Shown: positions 61,648 to 64,000 of the stretch, piece after piece
Position numbering within the stretch: position 1 is the stretch's first letter
Layout: each line of letters starts with the position of its first letter
Source: Luteibacter rhizovicinus DSM 16549
GTDB taxonomy: Bacteria > Pseudomonadota > Gammaproteobacteria > Xanthomonadales > Rhodanobacteraceae
NCBI RefSeq assembly: GCF_001887595.1
Contig: NZ_CP017480.1
Location: 1,826,001 to 1,890,000, forward strand
DNA length: 64,000 bases
Direction: 5' to 3'
Program-made: the position numbers and the translations under genes
Notes under the pieces: generated by a model
Told to the model about the DNA's origin: nothing
Databases searched by the model: none
The model's input: the letters and a program-made list of their open reading frames with translations, nothing else

Positions 61648-62763
61648 TCAGGGCGCCGCGTAAAGCGCGCCCAGCAGGCGTGGGCCGCGTGCGCCCGTGA
61701 CGCTCGCCAGATTGCCGGGTTCGCCGCGAACGCGGCGGTAGGCAAGCCATGCGAAGGCCATGGCTTCCATGAAATCCGGATCGATGCCGAACGCCTTGCT
61801 CGTCACCAGCGTTCGCCCCGGCATGCGCTCGGCCAACGCTTGCATCAGGGCCGTGTTATGCACGCCTCCGCCGCAGGCGACGACCTCACTGGCATCGCCG
61901 GCATAGCGTTCGATGGCGTCCACGATCGATACCGCGCTCAACGCCAGCAGGGTGGCCTGAACATCCTCCGGGCTACTGTCGGCGACACGGGGATGACCAT
62001 CCAGCCATGCGAGATGGAAGTGCTCGCGACCGGTGCTCTTCGGCGGCGGCAACACGAAGTACGCATCGTCGAGCAATTCGCCGAGCAGGGTCGTGTCGAC
62101 GGTACCGGATGCAGCGAAGCGACCGTCGCGGTCGAAGGCTTCGCCGCGGTGGCGCAGGCACCACGCATCCATCAGTCCATTGGCCGGGCCGGTGTCGAGG
62201 CCGGAAACCTCGCCATGGGCAGATAGCCGCGTGACATTGGCGATGCCGCCCAGGTTGAGCACGGCACGCGCGCCCGTAGCGGGACGCAGCACCGTGGCAT
62301 GAAAAGCGGGGACCAGGGGCGCACCCTGGCCGCCGGCAGCCACGTCGGCACGACGGAAATCAGCGATGGTGTCGATGCCGCTGCGCTCGGCGATGACCGA
62401 CGGATCGCCGATCTGCAGCGTGAACGGCAGCGGGCCATCGGGCCGGTGGCGAATGGTCTGCCCATGCGACCCGATGGCTTTCACCGCGGTGGATGAGACC
62501 CTCGCCCTTTCGAGTACGGCCTGCGCCGCATCGGTGAACGCGTGGGCTACGGCGACATCGAGACGGCCGTAGTCGTCCAGGGCGAGACGGTCTTCATCCT
62601 GCGCCACGGCGAGGATGCGCCGGCGCAGGGTGTCGTCCCAGGGATGCGTGAGGCCAGCCACGAGGGACGGGCGTCCCTCGTCGAAGCGGACCAGCGCGGC
62701 GTCAATGCCGTCAGCGCTGGTCCCGGAAATCAGGCCCAGGTACAGACCATCGTCGTTAGGCAC
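61648..62763 (-). CDS. anmK: Anhydro-N-acetylmuramic acid kinase
   Basis: A 371-residue ASKHA-fold kinase with GLISGTSADGIDAALV (10-25), SHGQTIRHRPDG, DTGPANGLMD and VVACGGGVHNTALM. All are characteristic of AnmK, which phosphorylates and opens 1,6-anhydro-MurNAc during peptidoglycan recycling. It is adjacent on the same strand to an M23 endopeptidase gene (3 bp apart) and convergent with the AmpG/RHH genes. Together these form a cell-wall recycling cluster. Confidence 0.94.
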   Translation of the reverse strand: MPNDDGLYLGLISGTSADGIDAALVRFDEGRPSLVAGLTHPWDDTLRRRILAVAQDEDRLALDDYGRLDVAVAHAFTDAAQAVLERARVSSTAVKAIGSHGQTIRHRPDGPLPFTLQIGDPSVIAERSGIDTIADFRRADVAAGGQGAPLVPAFHATVLRPATGARAVLNLGGIANVTRLSAHGEVSGLDTGPANGLMDAWCLRHRGEAFDRDGRFAASGTVDTTLLGELLDDAYFVLPPPKSTGREHFHLAWLDGHPRVADSSPEDVQATLLALSAVSIVDAIERYAGDASEVVACGGGVHNTALMQALAERMPGRTLVTSKAFGIDPDFMEAMAFAWLAYRRVRGEPGNLASVTGARGPRLLGALYAAP

Positions 62764-62766
62764 GAC

Positions 62767-64000
62767 TCAGTCGTCGCTGCGCGATGCCGTATCGGCCCGC
62801 GCAAGTTTGGTGTTGTTATCGACCTGGTTAAGGCGGGCCAGCTGCGGGGCGACCACTTCCTTCTTGAACTTCGCCAGCTGCGCCGCCGGGAGCGGCTCCG
62901 GCTTCGGCAGGGTCACCGTCTGCGGATCGCGCTGCACGTTGTTCACACGGAATTCGTAGTGCAGGTGCGGGCCGGTGGCCAGGCCGGTCATGCCGACGAA
63001 GCCGATGGTGTTGCCCTGGCTGACACGCTGGCCCACACGAAGGTTGGCGAAGCGGGACATGTGACCGTAAGCGGTGCTGATCGTCGCGTTGTGCTGGATG
63101 ACCACGAAGTTGCCGTAGCCATTCATCCAGCCGCGGAACTTGACCACGCCATCGCCCGCGGCATGAATCGGCGTGCCCGTCGGGGCGGCGTAGTCGACAC
63201 CCTTATGGGCGCGCATCGTGCCGAGGATCGGGTGCATGCGACCGGCGCTGAACTGCGAGGAGATGCGCGTGAAGTCGACCGGGATGCGCAGGAAGGAGCC
63301 GGTGAGCGGGCGACCCTCTTCGCTGAAATAGCTCCACTTGCCGTCGGCGTTCTTGAAGCGATAGGCGGTATAGCGCTTGCCCTGGTTGACGAACTCGGCG
63401 GCGACGATGTCGCCCTCGCGCAGGTACGAACCGTCGCTGTAGACGTCGTCATAGATGACGGTGAAATCGTCGCCGACACGCAGGTCCTGCACGAAGTCGA
63501 TATCGAACTTGAACACCTCGGCGAGCTTCAGCACCATCGCGTTGCTCATGCCCGCCTTGGACGCCGCACCGAACAGCGAGCTGTCGATGACGCCATGGGA
63601 GATGTGCTCGCGGCGCTGTACGTCGCGGGTCTTCGTGGTGAGTTGGGGGGAAGCGCCGTCGAGACGCAAGGTGGCGATGGTCGCCTCGTCCTGGTCGAAG
63701 CGCACGCCCTTGAGCGTGTGATCGCCACCGACGAGGAACTGGAATTCCTGGCCCGGCTTGATCTGGTGGAAGACTTTCGTGCCGCCCGAGCCGTCGATCA
63801 CGTGCTGGAGGTCGGTCATCGACAGGCCCTGGGCCAGGAAGATGTCGGCGAGGGTCTCGCCCGGATGGACCTGCACGGTCTGCCATTCTTCAACGGGGAC
63901 GATCGGTTTGATCGTGGCCGGATCCATCTTTGGCAAGGCAAGCGGGACGATCGCGTGGTCGAGCGGGTCGATGCTGGCCGCGACCGCGGTGGCGACCGTG
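62767..64000 (-). CDS. M23-family murein endopeptidase (5' end beyond window)
   Basis: An open frame continues past the right edge without a stop or necessary start; the visible part is about 410 residues. It has a LysM/OapA-like region (VQVHPGETLADIFLAQGLS), a second all-beta domain, and a C-terminal LytM metallopeptidase with HKGVDYAAPTGTPI and GPHLHYEFRV (the HxxxD and HxH zinc ligands). This is the MepM/NlpD-activator-type layout of periplasmic D,D-endopeptidases. The N-terminal anchor or signal is off-window. It lies 3 bp upstream of anmK, so it is probably co-transcribed with it. Confidence 0.9.
   Translation of the reverse strand, partial: TVATAVAASIDPLDHAIVPLALPKMDPATIKPIVPVEEWQTVQVHPGETLADIFLAQGLSMTDLQHVIDGSGGTKVFHQIKPGQEFQFLVGGDHTLKGVRFDQDEATIATLRLDGASPQLTTKTRDVQRREHISHGVIDSSLFGAASKAGMSNAMVLKLAEVFKFDIDFVQDLRVGDDFTVIYDDVYSDGSYLREGDIVAAEFVNQGKRYTAYRFKNADGKWSYFSEEGRPLTGSFLRIPVDFTRISSQFSAGRMHPILGTMRAHKGVDYAAPTGTPIHAAGDGVVKFRGWMNGYGNFVVIQHNATISTAYGHMSRFANLRVGQRVSQGNTIGFVGMTGLATGPHLHYEFRVNNVQRDPQTVTLPKPEPLPAAQLAKFKKEVVAPQLARLNQVDNNTKLARADTASRSDD

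Noticed and set aside
1..64000. CRISPR arrays, tRNA or rRNA genes, insertion sequences and prophage
   Set aside because: No regularly spaced repeats, no cloverleaf-like sequence, no transposase, integrase or structural phage genes were seen.

Overview
The window is GC-rich, densely coded chromosomal DNA from a gammaproteobacterium. The gene families and neighbourhoods (dut next to a long membrane-anchored algC, speE/speA back to back, ntrB-ntrC, the exonuclease III gene near pyrE, an AmpG-like permease close to anmK) fit the order Xanthomonadales, probably Rhodanobacteraceae such as Luteibacter or Dyella. That placement is inferred from content; no rRNA or other taxonomic marker is present. 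I found no tRNA, rRNA, CRISPR array, transposase or phage gene.

Left edge (1-1.1 kb): the most remarkable locus. A minus-strand gene encodes a 278-residue tetrapyrrole-methylase-fold enzyme of the borosin alpha-N-methyltransferase type. Immediately downstream lies a small ORF, cut by the window edge, that reads like the separate precursor peptide of a split borosin RiPP pathway. Next to it is a decayed LysR regulator gene.

Accessory half (1.5-31 kb): many short, single-gene or two-gene units with their own regulators. They encode NmrA-like and SDR oxidoreductases, several alpha/beta hydrolases, two FAD monooxygenases, a glutathione S-transferase, an azoreductase, a VOC protein, a class A beta-lactamase, a RidA protein, DoxX, TetR, AraC, CGNR and MocR regulators, two FtsX-type permeases, a delta-60-repeat exported protein and a RIO kinase. 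This is a detoxification and stress periphery. Several members carry altered catalytic residues: a hydrolase without its serine, a MocR protein with Arg in place of the PLP lysine, and a beta-lactamase with Ser at the Ambler-170 position. Three convergent gene pairs end in 4-bp overlapping stop codons.

Core half (31-64 kb): the NtrBC two-component system; a PAS-GGDEF-EAL signalling protein; the thiolase FadI; a phospholipase D lipoprotein; a ParA-SixA-YceI unit; divergent speE and speA for polyamines; ArgS with a SPOR protein; RadC; CoaBC-Dut-AlgC; PyrE; exonuclease III; and a peptidoglycan-recycling group (AmpG-like permease, AnmK, M23 endopeptidase). Two inverted-repeat elements with a shared TGTxGGAGCC core lie between convergent genes. 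A 449-bp spacer between argS and radC holds a DnaA-box-like palindrome and a probable structured small RNA with its own terminator.
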